From assembly GCA_963665525.1 (NCBI GenBank), contig OY762280.1:3224001-3288000 (forward strand): a stretch of 64,000 bases of DNA, in the 5' to 3' direction. The translations under genes were made by a program, and so were the position numbers. The notes beneath the pieces are model-generated. The model saw only the letters and a program-made list of their open reading frames with translations, was not told the DNA's origin and made no database searches. The stretch comes from UBA12077 sp963665525 (GTDB lineage: Bacteria > Bacteroidota > Bacteroidia > Bacteroidales > UBA12077). Below are positions 34,175 to 44,100 of the stretch, one piece after another. Within the stretch, counting starts at the first letter, position 1, and every line of letters starts with the position of its first letter.

Positions 34175-36412
34175 TTAAATATCTTCTACTTTTTTAAATA
34201 TTGCAATAAGTTTTTTGTTTTTATTTAAACTAATCTCACATTTACTATCATTGTCTCCACCTTTCCATTTAACAAACTCATAACCCTCATTAGGTATTGC
34301 TTCTAATCGAACTGGAATATCCGTAAAAATATAACCGTTAAATCCACTCTCTTCTAAAACATATCCCATTAATGATATTTTACCAGCATTAAGATCATTG
34401 ATTTCTAGCTTAAGATTAACCGTATCTTTAAGATGAAAATAATTCATCATATTCTCTCTAATCTCACTCGGCCTAGCTTTAATATATGTATGTACAAACT
34501 TAATATTTGCATCCCATTCTTCCATAGTTGCAGAAGTTATCAAATAAGGAGCAGTCTTTTGCCTCATACCTCCCCACTTCATATTATTTCTTTTTATCTC
34601 AGGCTCAATATTTTGTTTTAAACTATCTAAAACACACATTACACGGTCTGTATCAAATACTGTATGTAAGTAAACTGCCATTCTCTGAATAAATTCAGAT
34701 TTAAACTCTTCATTATCTAATAATTTTCTTATTAAAAAATTAGCCCAGGACATCGTTGGGTATTGCTTAGAATTTTCTGCCAACATATGCTCAAACATGT
34801 TGAACTGAAAGTATTCGTTTGTTTTTTTAAATGATAATTCAGTATCGTATAAAATCCATCTCCATTTTCCTTCTTTACCTCTTTCTTTCCAAAACTTCAT
34901 ATTACTATTAGGCCAATCTCTGTTTGTAATATAAACCTGTGTTATCAAATAATTTACAAACTCATTAATATCAATCAATTTTTTAACTGAGTCATAATTC
35001 TCAGTAATTGACAGATCATTCTTCTCAATAAATTTAACTAAACTATTATATTGGTCTAAGCTGCCATTTGAGGCAATGATTTTTCCAGCTATTCCATCGG
35101 TCTCTAAAATATCAAAGTCAGCTGTATCATTCTGATATTTATCTCTAATATAGTACTTGTTTATTTTCTCTCTAATGTTATGAATACCCCAATAATTACC
35201 ATTTAAGAACACAATGGATGGTTGATATAGTTGGGCATCTATATCTATCTTATCAATTACTAATGTATGCACAAGTCCATCTAATAGCATAGTCATCCCC
35301 CATTCGTTTCCTCCATTTCTTAAAAGAAATGTTCTAATAGAATCTGGAGAAGTATCTCCATAAAGTTTATACGGGACTACACTACTTCCATATTTGGATC
35401 TTGTATAAATTGCGAGAGATTTCTGAGCATTATTCCTACTTGATCTACCATGAATTCGAACTCCTGCATTTATTTTAAATCCTATCTCACTTTTACTGTT
35501 AAAATATTCAATATGAACTGGTCGCTCCCAAGGTTGAAAATAATTAGCCGATTCCCACGAATTCTCTTTGTAATTTACTCCATTCGCATAAATCCCAATA
35601 TTTTTATCCCAAAAATACTTAGGATTACTAGTTAAAGAAATCACTGGCAAGCTAAAGGATTCATCTATGAAATATGACTGGGTATGAATCTTACTAGGTA
35701 ATTTATCTGCAGAATATGTTCTTGCTCTAATCACTGTATTTTTTGATACTTCAATTGATTTGGTATATTGAATAGATTGTCTTGTTGGTTCAGACCCATC
35801 AAGAGTATAATAAATTTCCTCATCATTAGAAGAAGTATAAAGTTTAATATTTAAAGGATTTTCATAAAATCCTGCTTTATGTGAAAATAGCGGAATACTC
35901 GATAACTCCAATTCCTTAGAGTAAAACAACGAATTTTCTTTCATCGGTGTAACCTCTTGAAAATATACTAGTTGATTTTTTGCACCTCTAGCTCTGCCAA
36001 ATGAAATATCCTGATCTTGAATTGGATATACCATAGAATCAATTAATATAGTATCCTTATTATATAGGTATATAGCCTCTCCATTTACATTAAGATTAAA
36101 ATTAGTATGATTGGATGTATTTAATTTATCAGCCCAAAATAACTTATATCCTTTTGGCGGAATTGATATATAAAAAGGGATTATCCATTTTGTTGGCTTT
36201 AACTTATTATCTGTTAAATACCAGTTACCAATAGTAACCTCTTTTTCACTATTGTTATAAAGCTCTATCCAATCACTAAAGTTTTTATTAATTCCATCAA
36301 GATTAGTAGTTGTATTTGATGCTAATATTTCATTAATAACAATCTGGGCTTTACTATCAAAATCAAAAATGAATAAATATAGTATTGCCAAAACGATAAA
36401 AGTTCGTCTCAT
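34175..36412 (-). CDS. CotH kinase family protein with lamin-tail and chitobiase-type domains (paralogue B)
   Basis: 745 residues, collinear with the gene at 31838-34084 in every domain: lamin tail (IVINEILASNTTTNLDG), chitobiase-type EIYYTLDGSEPTRQS, GVRIHGRSSRNNAQKS, FLLRNGGNEWGMTMLLDGLV, the metal motif WILYDTELSF and the InlB-like GYEFVKWKGGDN tail. The Asp of DTD in paralogue A is Glu here (DTE), which may change metal binding. Spacing between the genes is 90 bp and they run the same way, a tandem duplication with divergence. Signal peptide to about residue 22. Confidence 0.9.
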   Translation of the reverse strand: MRRTFIVLAILYLFIFDFDSKAQIVINEILASNTTTNLDGINKNFSDWIELYNNSEKEVTIGNWYLTDNKLKPTKWIIPFYISIPPKGYKLFWADKLNTSNHTNFNLNVNGEAIYLYNKDTILIDSMVYPIQDQDISFGRARGAKNQLVYFQEVTPMKENSLFYSKELELSSIPLFSHKAGFYENPLNIKLYTSSNDEEIYYTLDGSEPTRQSIQYTKSIEVSKNTVIRARTYSADKLPSKIHTQSYFIDESFSLPVISLTSNPKYFWDKNIGIYANGVNYKENSWESANYFQPWERPVHIEYFNSKSEIGFKINAGVRIHGRSSRNNAQKSLAIYTRSKYGSSVVPYKLYGDTSPDSIRTFLLRNGGNEWGMTMLLDGLVHTLVIDKIDIDAQLYQPSIVFLNGNYWGIHNIREKINKYYIRDKYQNDTADFDILETDGIAGKIIASNGSLDQYNSLVKFIEKNDLSITENYDSVKKLIDINEFVNYLITQVYITNRDWPNSNMKFWKERGKEGKWRWILYDTELSFKKTNEYFQFNMFEHMLAENSKQYPTMSWANFLIRKLLDNEEFKSEFIQRMAVYLHTVFDTDRVMCVLDSLKQNIEPEIKRNNMKWGGMRQKTAPYLITSATMEEWDANIKFVHTYIKARPSEIRENMMNYFHLKDTVNLKLEINDLNAGKISLMGYVLEESGFNGYIFTDIPVRLEAIPNEGYEFVKWKGGDNDSKCEISLNKNKKLIAIFKKVEDI

Positions 36413-36497
36413 TTTAATATATCTTTAAATTACTTTTCTATGATTTATGTCTCTTTTGAGAAATCTCGAATTAAAATAATTTTGATTAAACTTTGGA

Positions 36498-37760
36498 TTA
36501 TTGATTTAATGTCTTTTCAATGGTTTCTCTTTTTTGAATCAACCATTTGTAACTGTTTTGCATATCTAGCTCAAGATTTTTTAGACTTGTTTTGCCAAAT
36601 TTATCTACTTTCGTTGCTTTTATAATATCCTTTTTGCTAAAATATGGATACAGTTCTTGATAAGATGTTTCGAACACCTCTTTAATAAGTTCGTTAGATA
36701 ACTTTTCAATTACATTTTCAAGTACTATAAGATATTTTTTGTATGCATAATAATCATATATCAATTTACGGTCCAGAGCATCTTCAGAAGAAAATGCCAG
36801 TTTATCTCCAAAATTTAAATATCTTATAACATACCCTTCGTGTGGATATTCATAAAAAATATCATCGTAATCCCAAGGTATAATGCCAAACTTCACACTA
36901 TCTCCTTCGGCTTTATTAAAAAAGAAAACTTCATCTGTATAGTCTCTATTGCCAATTAAAAAGTTAAAGGCCATCCAAGTACAGTATTGTTCTACATCCA
37001 AAACTTTTGATAGTTCTTCGTAAAATACTTGTCCTTGCATTTCTAATATTTCATTATATATTGATGAAAATGTTTTTTCATATTCAGATTTAAATGTAGA
37101 ATCATCCCCCTGATAGTATGTTTTTTTTATTTTATTTGCATAATCACGCCTAAGCATAAAATTTGCATCCTCTTTTTTAAATGCATAATTCTTTGGCTTT
37201 TGTAACATCAAATAAATACCCTGAGTCTCACCGTTGATAATTACCTCAGAAAAAGTGTAAAAAGGATCAAAAAGTTGAAGGTGGCTCATCAAATCAATAG
37301 CTACTTTGTTTCTATAATAATTTTGATCCATTGACAAACTTATTAGGTTAAATTTCTTTAATTTATATACCTCTTCATTTTTGACAATTTCCATTTTCTT
37401 ATTCAACTTAACACTAAAACTTTTTCTTTTAAAATTCATTGAGCTTTTCCCTCTTAAGTTTAGCTCTTTTAAATCCAATGTGTCATTGTTATATGTTAGA
37501 ATGCAGTTTGCTAAATAATCTTTTTCAACGCCTTCAATTTTTGATAATTCTTTAAAGTTATCTTTTGACATTGTAATACGAAAAACATGTTCAATTTCTT
37601 TATTTGCTGATACAAGATTTAATTCCTCATTTAGCAGTGTGTGTTGGACTTCTTTTGCTTTAACTAAATCTACTGAATTTTCATTATTTGCTTGTGTTAA
37701 GAAATTTGGAATAGTAATTAAAGCAATAATAATTAACCGTTTTGATAATAAAGCTTTCAT
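36498..37760 (-). CDS. CotH kinase family protein, short form
   Basis: 420 residues. Signal peptide (LITIPNFLTQA); then a single CotH kinase domain: LNLRGKSSMNFKRKSFSVKL, NRDYTDEVFFFNKAEGD, and the metal site IPWDYDDIFYEY. It lacks the lamin-tail, chitobiase and InlB-like parts of its two larger neighbours, so the gene cluster holds three kinases of two designs. It is separated from them by 85 bp and the three run in one direction, so they may be co-transcribed, starting from this gene. Confidence 0.85.
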   Translation of the reverse strand: MKALLSKRLIIIALITIPNFLTQANNENSVDLVKAKEVQHTLLNEELNLVSANKEIEHVFRITMSKDNFKELSKIEGVEKDYLANCILTYNNDTLDLKELNLRGKSSMNFKRKSFSVKLNKKMEIVKNEEVYKLKKFNLISLSMDQNYYRNKVAIDLMSHLQLFDPFYTFSEVIINGETQGIYLMLQKPKNYAFKKEDANFMLRRDYANKIKKTYYQGDDSTFKSEYEKTFSSIYNEILEMQGQVFYEELSKVLDVEQYCTWMAFNFLIGNRDYTDEVFFFNKAEGDSVKFGIIPWDYDDIFYEYPHEGYVIRYLNFGDKLAFSSEDALDRKLIYDYYAYKKYLIVLENVIEKLSNELIKEVFETSYQELYPYFSKKDIIKATKVDKFGKTSLKNLELDMQNSYKWLIQKRETIEKTLNQ

Positions 37761-37994
37761 TAGATTAGGTTATTAGTTTATTATTTAATCATACCTATTT
37801 CATGCCAATTGTCATTAAGATTTGATTTACTGCACTTTGATCCTGATATGCAGAACTAGATTAATAAATTCTTTGTGTATTATCGCACACTACTTGTTCA
37901 TTAACGTACACTCTAAATTTTCATGTTATTATCAGAATATATTTCATATTATAAAACTGAAGAAATTTCATGCTTATAAGAATGACTTTATGAA

Positions 37995-39548
37995 TTAATC
38001 TTTTATATAAAACACCTTAAATCCTTTGAAAATCTTTCCTTTGCTATCCTTAGCAAAAACATTTAAAGAGTGATATCCTGGTTCTAAATCTATTGGCAGC
38101 TTTGCTTTCCATAAGTGCGAAGTTTTGGAAATGTCAGTTAAGTGCTTATCATTATAAATTCTCTCTTTTAAAGCGGATACCATAAAAGGATCTTTTCCTA
38201 TAAAATTATTTAATGTAATCTTTTGAGAATTATTATCAATATACACCCATACGGAATCTTTTTGTTTTCCAACAAACCAGTTAACCCAAACTTCATCATT
38301 TAATACATAAGTTCTCATTTGATAATCTGAAGAGTAATTGATTGGATGAAAGATATAATTATAATTATCTTTCATTACATTCATCTGAAAAAATCCTTTA
38401 GGGCTACCATCCGTACACGTAGAAAATGGTATTTCATTTTCATCTAAAGGTCCAGACCACCATGAACCACAAACAGCACCAGCTACTAATCCCTCATACT
38501 CTACATCATTTCCGAAACCTTGTTCTTCTGAAAAGTCATAAGCAATTACATTATGCAAATGACCTGAAACTGCAAATATTTTTTTGTGATTTTTTAGAGC
38601 ACCAATTAGTCCCAACATACTTTTAGTAGTAATGAAAGAATCGCTTAAAGGAATATGAGAAAGAAGAACTATGATCTTTTCTGCTGAAACAAACATTAAA
38701 TCATTTTCAAGCCATTTTATCTGTTGATTTGTTAAGCCTCCATGATAAGTACCTGGAACATTCATCTCCCTCCACCATCCTTTGTAAATGATACTATTCA
38801 AAATAATATAATGAACATTACCATAATCAAACGAATAATATTCGGGACCGTAAACTTTTTTAAAAGTTTCATTCGCATATTTATTATCTAAAGCTCTAAA
38901 ATTCATGTCATGGTTACCCATAACCCTGTATCCTGGTATTCCAAGACCTGCTGTGATTTTCTTTTCTTCCTTTAAAACATCTAATTTATTATGTGCGATA
39001 TCCCCAAGTGTGATATAAAAATCAGCATCCCTTAAAGCCAAAAAAGGCATTATTCCATTTTTATAATACCCAAGTCTTTTTTCACCCTTCATCTGTGGAT
39101 CTCCAATTAATAAAGATGCATGCTCTTCTTCTCCTTTGTTTTGAACTATTGGGAAGTATAAAACCTCTGGAATCTCATTAATAGGATCAGAAACCGGATA
39201 TTTTAATGGCTCCTTGATTCTTTTAGTATGATAATAAAAATAAAATTGTGGATTGTAATATTCATCTAGTTTAAATTGATAATCTTTAGGTTTTGTTACG
39301 AAGATAAAGTTCCCTTCAATAGTCTTTATTTGAAAATATCCATTCTGATCAGTAATGACAACATCTTTTTGGTTAGAAACCAGAACTCCTTTCAAACCTT
39401 TTTCATCTGGGTCCATTAGCGAGTTATTATTACTATCAATAAATACAAATCCCTCTATTCTTTGTGCTTTTGTTACACTAAATGAAAAGATAATCAGGAT
39501 AGAACAATATAGCAGTTTATAAAAGTTCTGATTAAAAAACTTATACAT
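37995..39548 (-). CDS. Calcineurin-like metallophosphoesterase, secreted
   Basis: 517 residues. Signal peptide, then an SdrD/MetallophosN-type beta domain (GFVFIDSNNNSLMDPDEKG), followed by the phosphoesterase with LLIGDPQMKG, FYITLGDIAHNK, VMGNHDMNF, VLLSHIPL and VSGHLHN, the ordered metal-binding blocks. A C-terminal beta domain follows. It acts on phosphate esters in the periplasm or outside. It stands 234 bp upstream of the CotH genes in the same direction; one might speculate that it removes phosphate added by them. Confidence 0.88.
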   Translation of the reverse strand: MYKFFNQNFYKLLYCSILIIFSFSVTKAQRIEGFVFIDSNNNSLMDPDEKGLKGVLVSNQKDVVITDQNGYFQIKTIEGNFIFVTKPKDYQFKLDEYYNPQFYFYYHTKRIKEPLKYPVSDPINEIPEVLYFPIVQNKGEEEHASLLIGDPQMKGEKRLGYYKNGIMPFLALRDADFYITLGDIAHNKLDVLKEEKKITAGLGIPGYRVMGNHDMNFRALDNKYANETFKKVYGPEYYSFDYGNVHYIILNSIIYKGWWREMNVPGTYHGGLTNQQIKWLENDLMFVSAEKIIVLLSHIPLSDSFITTKSMLGLIGALKNHKKIFAVSGHLHNVIAYDFSEEQGFGNDVEYEGLVAGAVCGSWWSGPLDENEIPFSTCTDGSPKGFFQMNVMKDNYNYIFHPINYSSDYQMRTYVLNDEVWVNWFVGKQKDSVWVYIDNNSQKITLNNFIGKDPFMVSALKERIYNDKHLTDISKTSHLWKAKLPIDLEPGYHSLNVFAKDSKGKIFKGFKVFYIKD

Positions 39549-39696
39549 TGGTCAAAGTTTGATTAATATCTTTTTATATCTAAATATTAATAAGCATTTA
39601 ACATTCTCAATGATAATATTGTTTTATCATCAAAATGTTTTTTAATACCAGAATTAAATACAATTAATGTCCCCGCGTGTATAACTATTTAATTTA

Positions 39697-39771
<75 letters not shown>

Positions 39772-39785
39772 AAATTAAATTCATG

Positions 39786-39816
39786 TGAAAATACATTTTT
39801 TTATTTAAAATGAAAA
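39786..39816 (-). promoter_or_regulatory. Probable promoter of tRNA-Ala
   Basis: Read leftwards: TTTT (39813-39816), 19-base spacer, TATTTTCA (39786-39793), close to TTTG-N19-TAnnTTTG. Predicted start is about eight bases before the mature tRNA. Confidence 0.55.
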
Positions 39817-39979
39817 GTTATTTTAGCAGCCTGAAATACTATGAAGTATTATTAGAAATTAAACAATTAGAATTTTAAGCTTTTTTAACATTTGAGCGCT
39901 GATTTCAAGAAACATAAGCGTCTTATTATCGTATAATTTAAGCTAATTAAGAATTAGAGCATATTTTTTGCATCGAAAT

Positions 39980-40011
39980 TTTGAAAAACATTATTATATT
40001 ATTTATTTTTA
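39980..40011 (+). promoter_or_regulatory. Probable promoter of the TonB-family gene
   Basis: TTTG (39980-39983), 20-base spacer, TATTTTTA (40004-40011), one base off the -7 consensus. The rest of the 261-base gap before the gene holds the tRNA-Ala promoter and otherwise plain AT-rich sequence. Confidence 0.55.
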
Positions 40012-40032
40012 GGCATTCAAAAATAAACCAAC

Positions 40033-40716
40033 ATGGAAGTTAAAAAAACAGATAAGGCTAATTTAGAGAAGAGAAGAGGCATTTTTCTTCAGCTAGGTTA
40101 TGTTGTCGTTCTGGGTATTGTATTACTTGCCTTTGAATGGGGAACTCGACCAGCAGAACTTAACTCATTAGGACAATTAGATGATTTGGATCTTGAAGAA
40201 GAAATCATTCCTATTACACGTCAGCAAAATGAACCACCTCCACCACCTCCACCACCACAAACTACAGAGGTAATTAACATTGTGGAAGACGATGTGGAAA
40301 TTGAAGATGAATTAATTCTTGACGATACAGAAGCCGATCAGGATGATGTTATTGAAATCGTAGAATTTGAAGAAGAAGAGGAAGAAGTAAACGAACAAGA
40401 AGTATTCTTTGTAGTAGAAGATATGCCTACATTCCAGGGTCAAAGTAGTGATGCTTTCCGTATTTATATTCAGCAAAACTTAAAGTACCCTATTATTGCT
40501 CAAGAGAATGGTATTAGTGGTAGAGTTTTTGTTCAGTTTGATGTTGATGGAACAGGATCAATTACAAATGTTGTAGTTGTTCGTGGTGTTGACCCATCAT
40601 TAGATAAAGAAGCTGTTCGTGTTGTTAAATCATCTCCAAAATGGAGTCCTGGTAAACAAAGAGGACGTCCTGTAAGAGTTCGATTTACATTCCCTATTGT
40701 ATTCCAATTACAATAA
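40033..40716 (+). CDS. TonB family energy transducer
   Basis: 227 residues. A basic N-terminus leads into one membrane helix (YVVVLGIVLLAFEW), then a proline run (EPPPPPPPPQ) and a Glu/Asp-rich linker, and a TonB C-terminal domain (from about 145, PTFQGQSSDAFRIYIQQNL; FVQFDVDGTGSITNVVVVRG; RVRFTFPIVFQLQ). It spans the periplasm and passes energy from ExbB/ExbD to outer-membrane receptors. ExbB/D are not in the window. The acidic linker in place of Pro-Lys repeats is a Bacteroidota trait. Confidence 0.93.
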   Translation: MEVKKTDKANLEKRRGIFLQLGYVVVLGIVLLAFEWGTRPAELNSLGQLDDLDLEEEIIPITRQQNEPPPPPPPPQTTEVINIVEDDVEIEDELILDDTEADQDDVIEIVEFEEEEEEVNEQEVFFVVEDMPTFQGQSSDAFRIYIQQNLKYPIIAQENGISGRVFVQFDVDGTGSITNVVVVRGVDPSLDKEAVRVVKSSPKWSPGKQRGRPVRVRFTFPIVFQLQ

Positions 40717-40733
40717 AAGAAATTGATATATAT

Positions 40734-40767
40734 AAAATAAGCAACCATTTAGGTTGCTTATTTTTTT
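40734..40767. terminator. Bidirectional terminator between TonB and ruvC genes
   Basis: A perfect 13-bp stem, AAAATAAGCAACC (40734-40746) with its complement (40752-40764) over a five-base loop, then T-run. It includes the ruvC stop codon region. Confidence 0.9.
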
Positions 40768-41312
40768 ATGCGTCCTGGATTTTTATTTATAAAGTCCTTC
40801 CAACTATTAAATGATTTAGAAGTAATCGGCACATTGGTCTGATAAAAATGACACATGGCTGCTGCAAGTCCATCCGTAGCATCTAAATCTGAAGGTAATT
40901 CTTTAATTTTTAATAAGCTTTTTAAAAGCATCGCTACTTGTTCCTTTGAAGCATTCCCCTGGCCCGTAATTGACATCTTTATTTTACGTGGTGCATACTC
41001 AAATATTGGGATGGATCTTGACAAGGCAGCAGAAATAGCTACTCCTTGCGCCCTACCTAATTTCAACATAGATTGTACATTCTTCCCAAAAAAGGGAGCC
41101 TCAACAGCCATCTCATCGGGGTGGTATTCATCAATTAGTGACACAACCCGATCAAATATCCGTTTTAGTTTTGTATAATGATCCTCAAATTTTTTAAGAT
41201 TAATAACTCCCAAAGCCAACAATTTAGCCTCTTTACCTTCAACTTTTATCAAACCATAACCCATAATAGTAGTCCCAGGGTCAATACCTAATATAATTCT
41301 TTCTTTTTCCAC
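40758..41312 (-). CDS. ruvC: Holliday junction endonuclease RuvC
   Basis: 184 residues. Catalytic acidic residues D11 (GIDPGTTIMGYG), E71 (VEAPFFGKN), D144 and D147 (DLDATDGLAAAMCH) are all present, and the sequence reads through without a break. RuvC dimers cut Holliday junctions resolved with RuvAB. The gene lies 11 bp downstream of the S41 protease and forms a cluster with it and the transporter. Confidence 0.95.
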   Translation of the reverse strand: MEKERIILGIDPGTTIMGYGLIKVEGKEAKLLALGVINLKKFEDHYTKLKRIFDRVVSLIDEYHPDEMAVEAPFFGKNVQSMLKLGRAQGVAISAALSRSIPIFEYAPRKIKMSITGQGNASKEQVAMLLKSLLKIKELPSDLDATDGLAAAMCHFYQTNVPITSKSFNSWKDFINKNPGRIKK

Positions 41313-41323
41313 TCAGTTGAATA

Positions 41324-42592
41324 TTAGATTGCTCCTATCTCATCTCTTAAATTACGAATCTCCTTAACTGATATTTTAGGTATATCAAAAGTAGATTTTG
41401 TACTTGAGAAAGTCCCATATTCAATGTGATGTAATACTTCATCCAAAACATCTTCACCAGGTCCAAAATCTTCTAAAAGATCGTCTCCAACATAACTATC
41501 GGCTGATAAACCATCGTAATAACCTCCAAATCCATCAGCATTTAGTAATTTAAATGAAATTGGAACATAAACATAATCGCTAAGCTGACTTTCGAAAGAG
41601 TACATACCAACTGGTTTTCCATATGTATCATCACCCACAATATATACATCTATATATGGGTCAAGACTATTTATGATAACCTCACTAGCCGATGCAGAAC
41701 CCCGGCTTGCAATAAAATATACCTTATTCAGTTTTAAAGAGTTCGCTTCCTGTTCAAAATATGTATTTTCATTATACTCATATCTATCGGAATTATGCTC
41801 ATATCTAACAAATAACTCACCATTTACATTATCCGGTATAATTAATCCAGCCAAATGTGAAACAACATCCATCCTTCCACCTCCATTATATCTTAAGTCA
41901 ACAACCAGTTCATCAACACCCTCTGAATTAAAGTAATTAAATACATTGCTTAATTCATCATTAGAAGGTCCAATAAAACTCTTAAATACAAAATATCCAA
42001 CTTTAGTTCCTCCAATGTCAATAACCTGCTCATGCCCAACCGTATTCATTTCAACTGTTTTTTTATTAAACGATTGCGATACCGTTTCTCCTGTGGGAGA
42101 TTCAAATTCAAAAGAATTGCTTACACCAACTTCATCAGCTCCCATAAGACTACTCACATTGGTATTTTCATCAATGACTGTATTATTAATCTTCTTTATG
42201 ATCCATCCTCTTTTAATATCAAAATCATTCAAATCTGAATCCTCAAATAGAAATGTGATCCTAATATTCCCATCTACATCTGCAGAATAACCAAATCCAT
42301 AACCAACATAAGTTCCTTCTTCATAATATTGAGCATGCTCTTCCTTTGTAGTTATATAGCTCCATCTGTCTTTTGGCAAAAACCTCATGGCCTCCAATAA
42401 ATCACTGGGCGTTGAATAATCATCCGGATCAATATCTGCAATAGAGTCTTTCCAATAATACCATTGATCCATAAGTTCATAAAACTCAATTGTTGCATCT
42501 TTTGTTGGAGGAAATATTTTTTCTTTTTCACATGAATTTAGTAAGCCTAGTCCCAAGAAGGCCGCAATTATAATTAATCTTCTACTTTTCAT
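41324..42592 (-). CDS. S41 family C-terminal processing-type peptidase, lipoprotein
   Basis: 422 residues. Lipobox LLNSCEKEKIF (Cys21). A degenerate PDZ-like segment lies near 100-175, followed by the S41 core: LVVDLRYNGGGRMDVVSHLAG, IASRGSASASEVIINSL with the predicted nucleophilic serine in GSASASE, and the YGKPVGMYSF stretch. Likely an envelope protease removing C-terminal peptides. It overlaps the upstream transporter gene by 11 bp, so translation is coupled. Confidence 0.88.
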   Translation of the reverse strand: MKSRRLIIIAAFLGLGLLNSCEKEKIFPPTKDATIEFYELMDQWYYWKDSIADIDPDDYSTPSDLLEAMRFLPKDRWSYITTKEEHAQYYEEGTYVGYGFGYSADVDGNIRITFLFEDSDLNDFDIKRGWIIKKINNTVIDENTNVSSLMGADEVGVSNSFEFESPTGETVSQSFNKKTVEMNTVGHEQVIDIGGTKVGYFVFKSFIGPSNDELSNVFNYFNSEGVDELVVDLRYNGGGRMDVVSHLAGLIIPDNVNGELFVRYEHNSDRYEYNENTYFEQEANSLKLNKVYFIASRGSASASEVIINSLDPYIDVYIVGDDTYGKPVGMYSFESQLSDYVYVPISFKLLNADGFGGYYDGLSADSYVGDDLLEDFGPGEDVLDEVLHHIEYGTFSSTKSTFDIPKISVKEIRNLRDEIGAI

Positions 42593-43475
42593 ATACTCTC
42601 TTTGTTTTCATTTGTTGAATTAAGATTCCGGAAACAATCAAAATTAAACCAAATAATGTAGTGATATATATTTTTTCGCCTAAAAATATTGCTATAAATA
42701 CTAACGAACAAAATGGTGTTAAGTATATTAAATTTCCAATTTTATCCGTTCGTTGTGCTAATTTTAATGCTTTTAACCATATTACAAAAGTGATGCCCAT
42801 TTCAAATAATCCGATATAAACGCCAGCCATTAATCCCTCAATGCTTATACTTTTTATATCAGAAAAAATAACTGTAGTAATGGATACAAAAATCAATGCA
42901 AATAAAAAATTAAGAAACAGTTTGATGATCTCATCCCTTTTATCTTTTACATTAAACAGCCAAAACAATGCCCAAATAACTGAACTGCCTAATGCCAAAA
43001 TCACTCCTAAAGGATTTGAAAAGTTCATATCGATAATATTTCCTTCAGAAGATATAATAATAACTCCAATAAAACTTAAAATTAATGCCATCAAAGCTTT
43101 TAAATTTAATTTTTGCTTAAGAATTGGTATAGACAATAAAACCAATGTAATCGGCCACACAAAATTAAGCGGCTGTGCAACTTGTGCCGGTAATAAATCA
43201 TATGCAATAAATAAAATAGTATAGTATAAAAATGGATTAAAAAATCCCAGAAGAACTGAGTGGTAATAATCTTTATACTTAAACTGCTTTATTAAAGCAA
43301 CTTTTTTTTGAACAACTAACACAAGAAATAGAAAAACAAATGTAGTTAATGTTGCTATGAATAAAAGTTGAAAATAATCTATGTATTGTAAGCCAATCTT
43401 AAAGGCAGATGCAGATGTGCCCCAAAATAAAATTGTAAATCCTGCATATATATATGCCTTACTGCTTTTATTCAT
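42582..43475 (-). CDS. EamA/DMT-family transporter
   Basis: 297 residues, ten hydrophobic segments in two five-helix halves, the usual EamA arrangement (FWGTSASAFKIGLQYIDYF near the start, YLTPFCSLVFIAIFLGEKI near the end). Exports or imports small metabolites; the substrate is unknown. It overlaps the lipoprotein gene upstream by 8 bp and the S41 gene downstream by 11 bp. Confidence 0.88.
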   Translation of the reverse strand: MNKSSKAYIYAGFTILFWGTSASAFKIGLQYIDYFQLLFIATLTTFVFLFLVLVVQKKVALIKQFKYKDYYHSVLLGFFNPFLYYTILFIAYDLLPAQVAQPLNFVWPITLVLLSIPILKQKLNLKALMALILSFIGVIIISSEGNIIDMNFSNPLGVILALGSSVIWALFWLFNVKDKRDEIIKLFLNFLFALIFVSITTVIFSDIKSISIEGLMAGVYIGLFEMGITFVIWLKALKLAQRTDKIGNLIYLTPFCSLVFIAIFLGEKIYITTLFGLILIVSGILIQQMKTKRVYEK

Positions 43476-43977
43476 TATGGCTCAGTGTATCGTTTCGTGA
43501 ATTCAACAAATTATTATACTTTCTTTCAATCAAAAAAATATTCGAGTCAAGTCTTTCTTGTAAGAATATAAGTAATTCTTTTGATTCAGTAATTAGTTTT
43601 AAATATTCAGATTTGGATAGTTGATCTTCTAATAAGCTAGTTTTCACCTCTTGAAGATTTTCCTGAAGAAATTGGATTTCCTTCTGAGTCAATAAGACCA
43701 ATTCTTCTAGATCACCAACTCCTTTTTCAACATATTGATATATCCCGTTAGAATCCGGTATATTTAGAATCAATGCAAAGGAATCAATTTTAGTACTATC
43801 TTCAATCAATAAATAAAATTCTTCAGATGCAGCATCGAATTTTGCTTTTGAAATATCTAATAAACTATCCGTACTAATTATTAATTGGTCGATCTTTGAA
43901 GAATCTTTTTCTTTAGGAGCATTGCAACTAGCTATTATAGCTAATAATAAAATAAGACTTAAAACCAAAATTCTCAT
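43468..43977 (-). CDS. Coiled-coil lipoprotein, unknown function
   Basis: 169 residues. Lipobox LAIIASCNAPKEKD (Cys19), then almost wholly helical, with heptad-like Leu spacing (LILNIPD aside) from about 85 to 150, e.g. LVLLTQKEIQFLQENLQEVK. It probably lines the periplasm as a coiled coil. It is the first gene of the four that ends with ruvC. No family recognised. Confidence 0.6.
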   Translation of the reverse strand: MRILVLSLILLLAIIASCNAPKEKDSSKIDQLIISTDSLLDISKAKFDAASEEFYLLIEDSTKIDSFALILNIPDSNGIYQYVEKGVGDLEELVLLTQKEIQFLQENLQEVKTSLLEDQLSKSEYLKLITESKELLIFLQERLDSNIFLIERKYNNLLNSRNDTLSHNE

Positions 43978-44045
43978 AAAAATACACTTGAGTACAGGAA
44001 ATAATAATACAAATAATTTAATGATTTTAAAACTCTTTATTTAAA

Positions 44046-44075
44046 TAAAAAAAAGAGTGCTTGTTAAGCACTCTT
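44046..44075 (-). terminator. Intrinsic terminator after serS
   Basis: Perfect arms AAGAGTGCTT (44053-44062) and AAGCACTCTT (44066-44075), three-base loop; read leftwards the stem is followed by T-run. Confidence 0.9.
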
Positions 44076-44100
44076 GATTATTCTTATATTATTCTTTTTT

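Noticed and set aside
31838..36412. CotH duplication as an insertion-sequence or transposon effect
   Set aside because: No transposase frame, terminal repeats or target-site duplication was found around it.
40855..41178. 107-codon frame antisense to ruvC
   Set aside because: RuvC has all catalytic residues in the other frame.
42841..43224. 127-codon frame antisense to the EamA transporter
   Set aside because: Composition mirrors the transporter's hydrophobic codons; no start context or homology seen.
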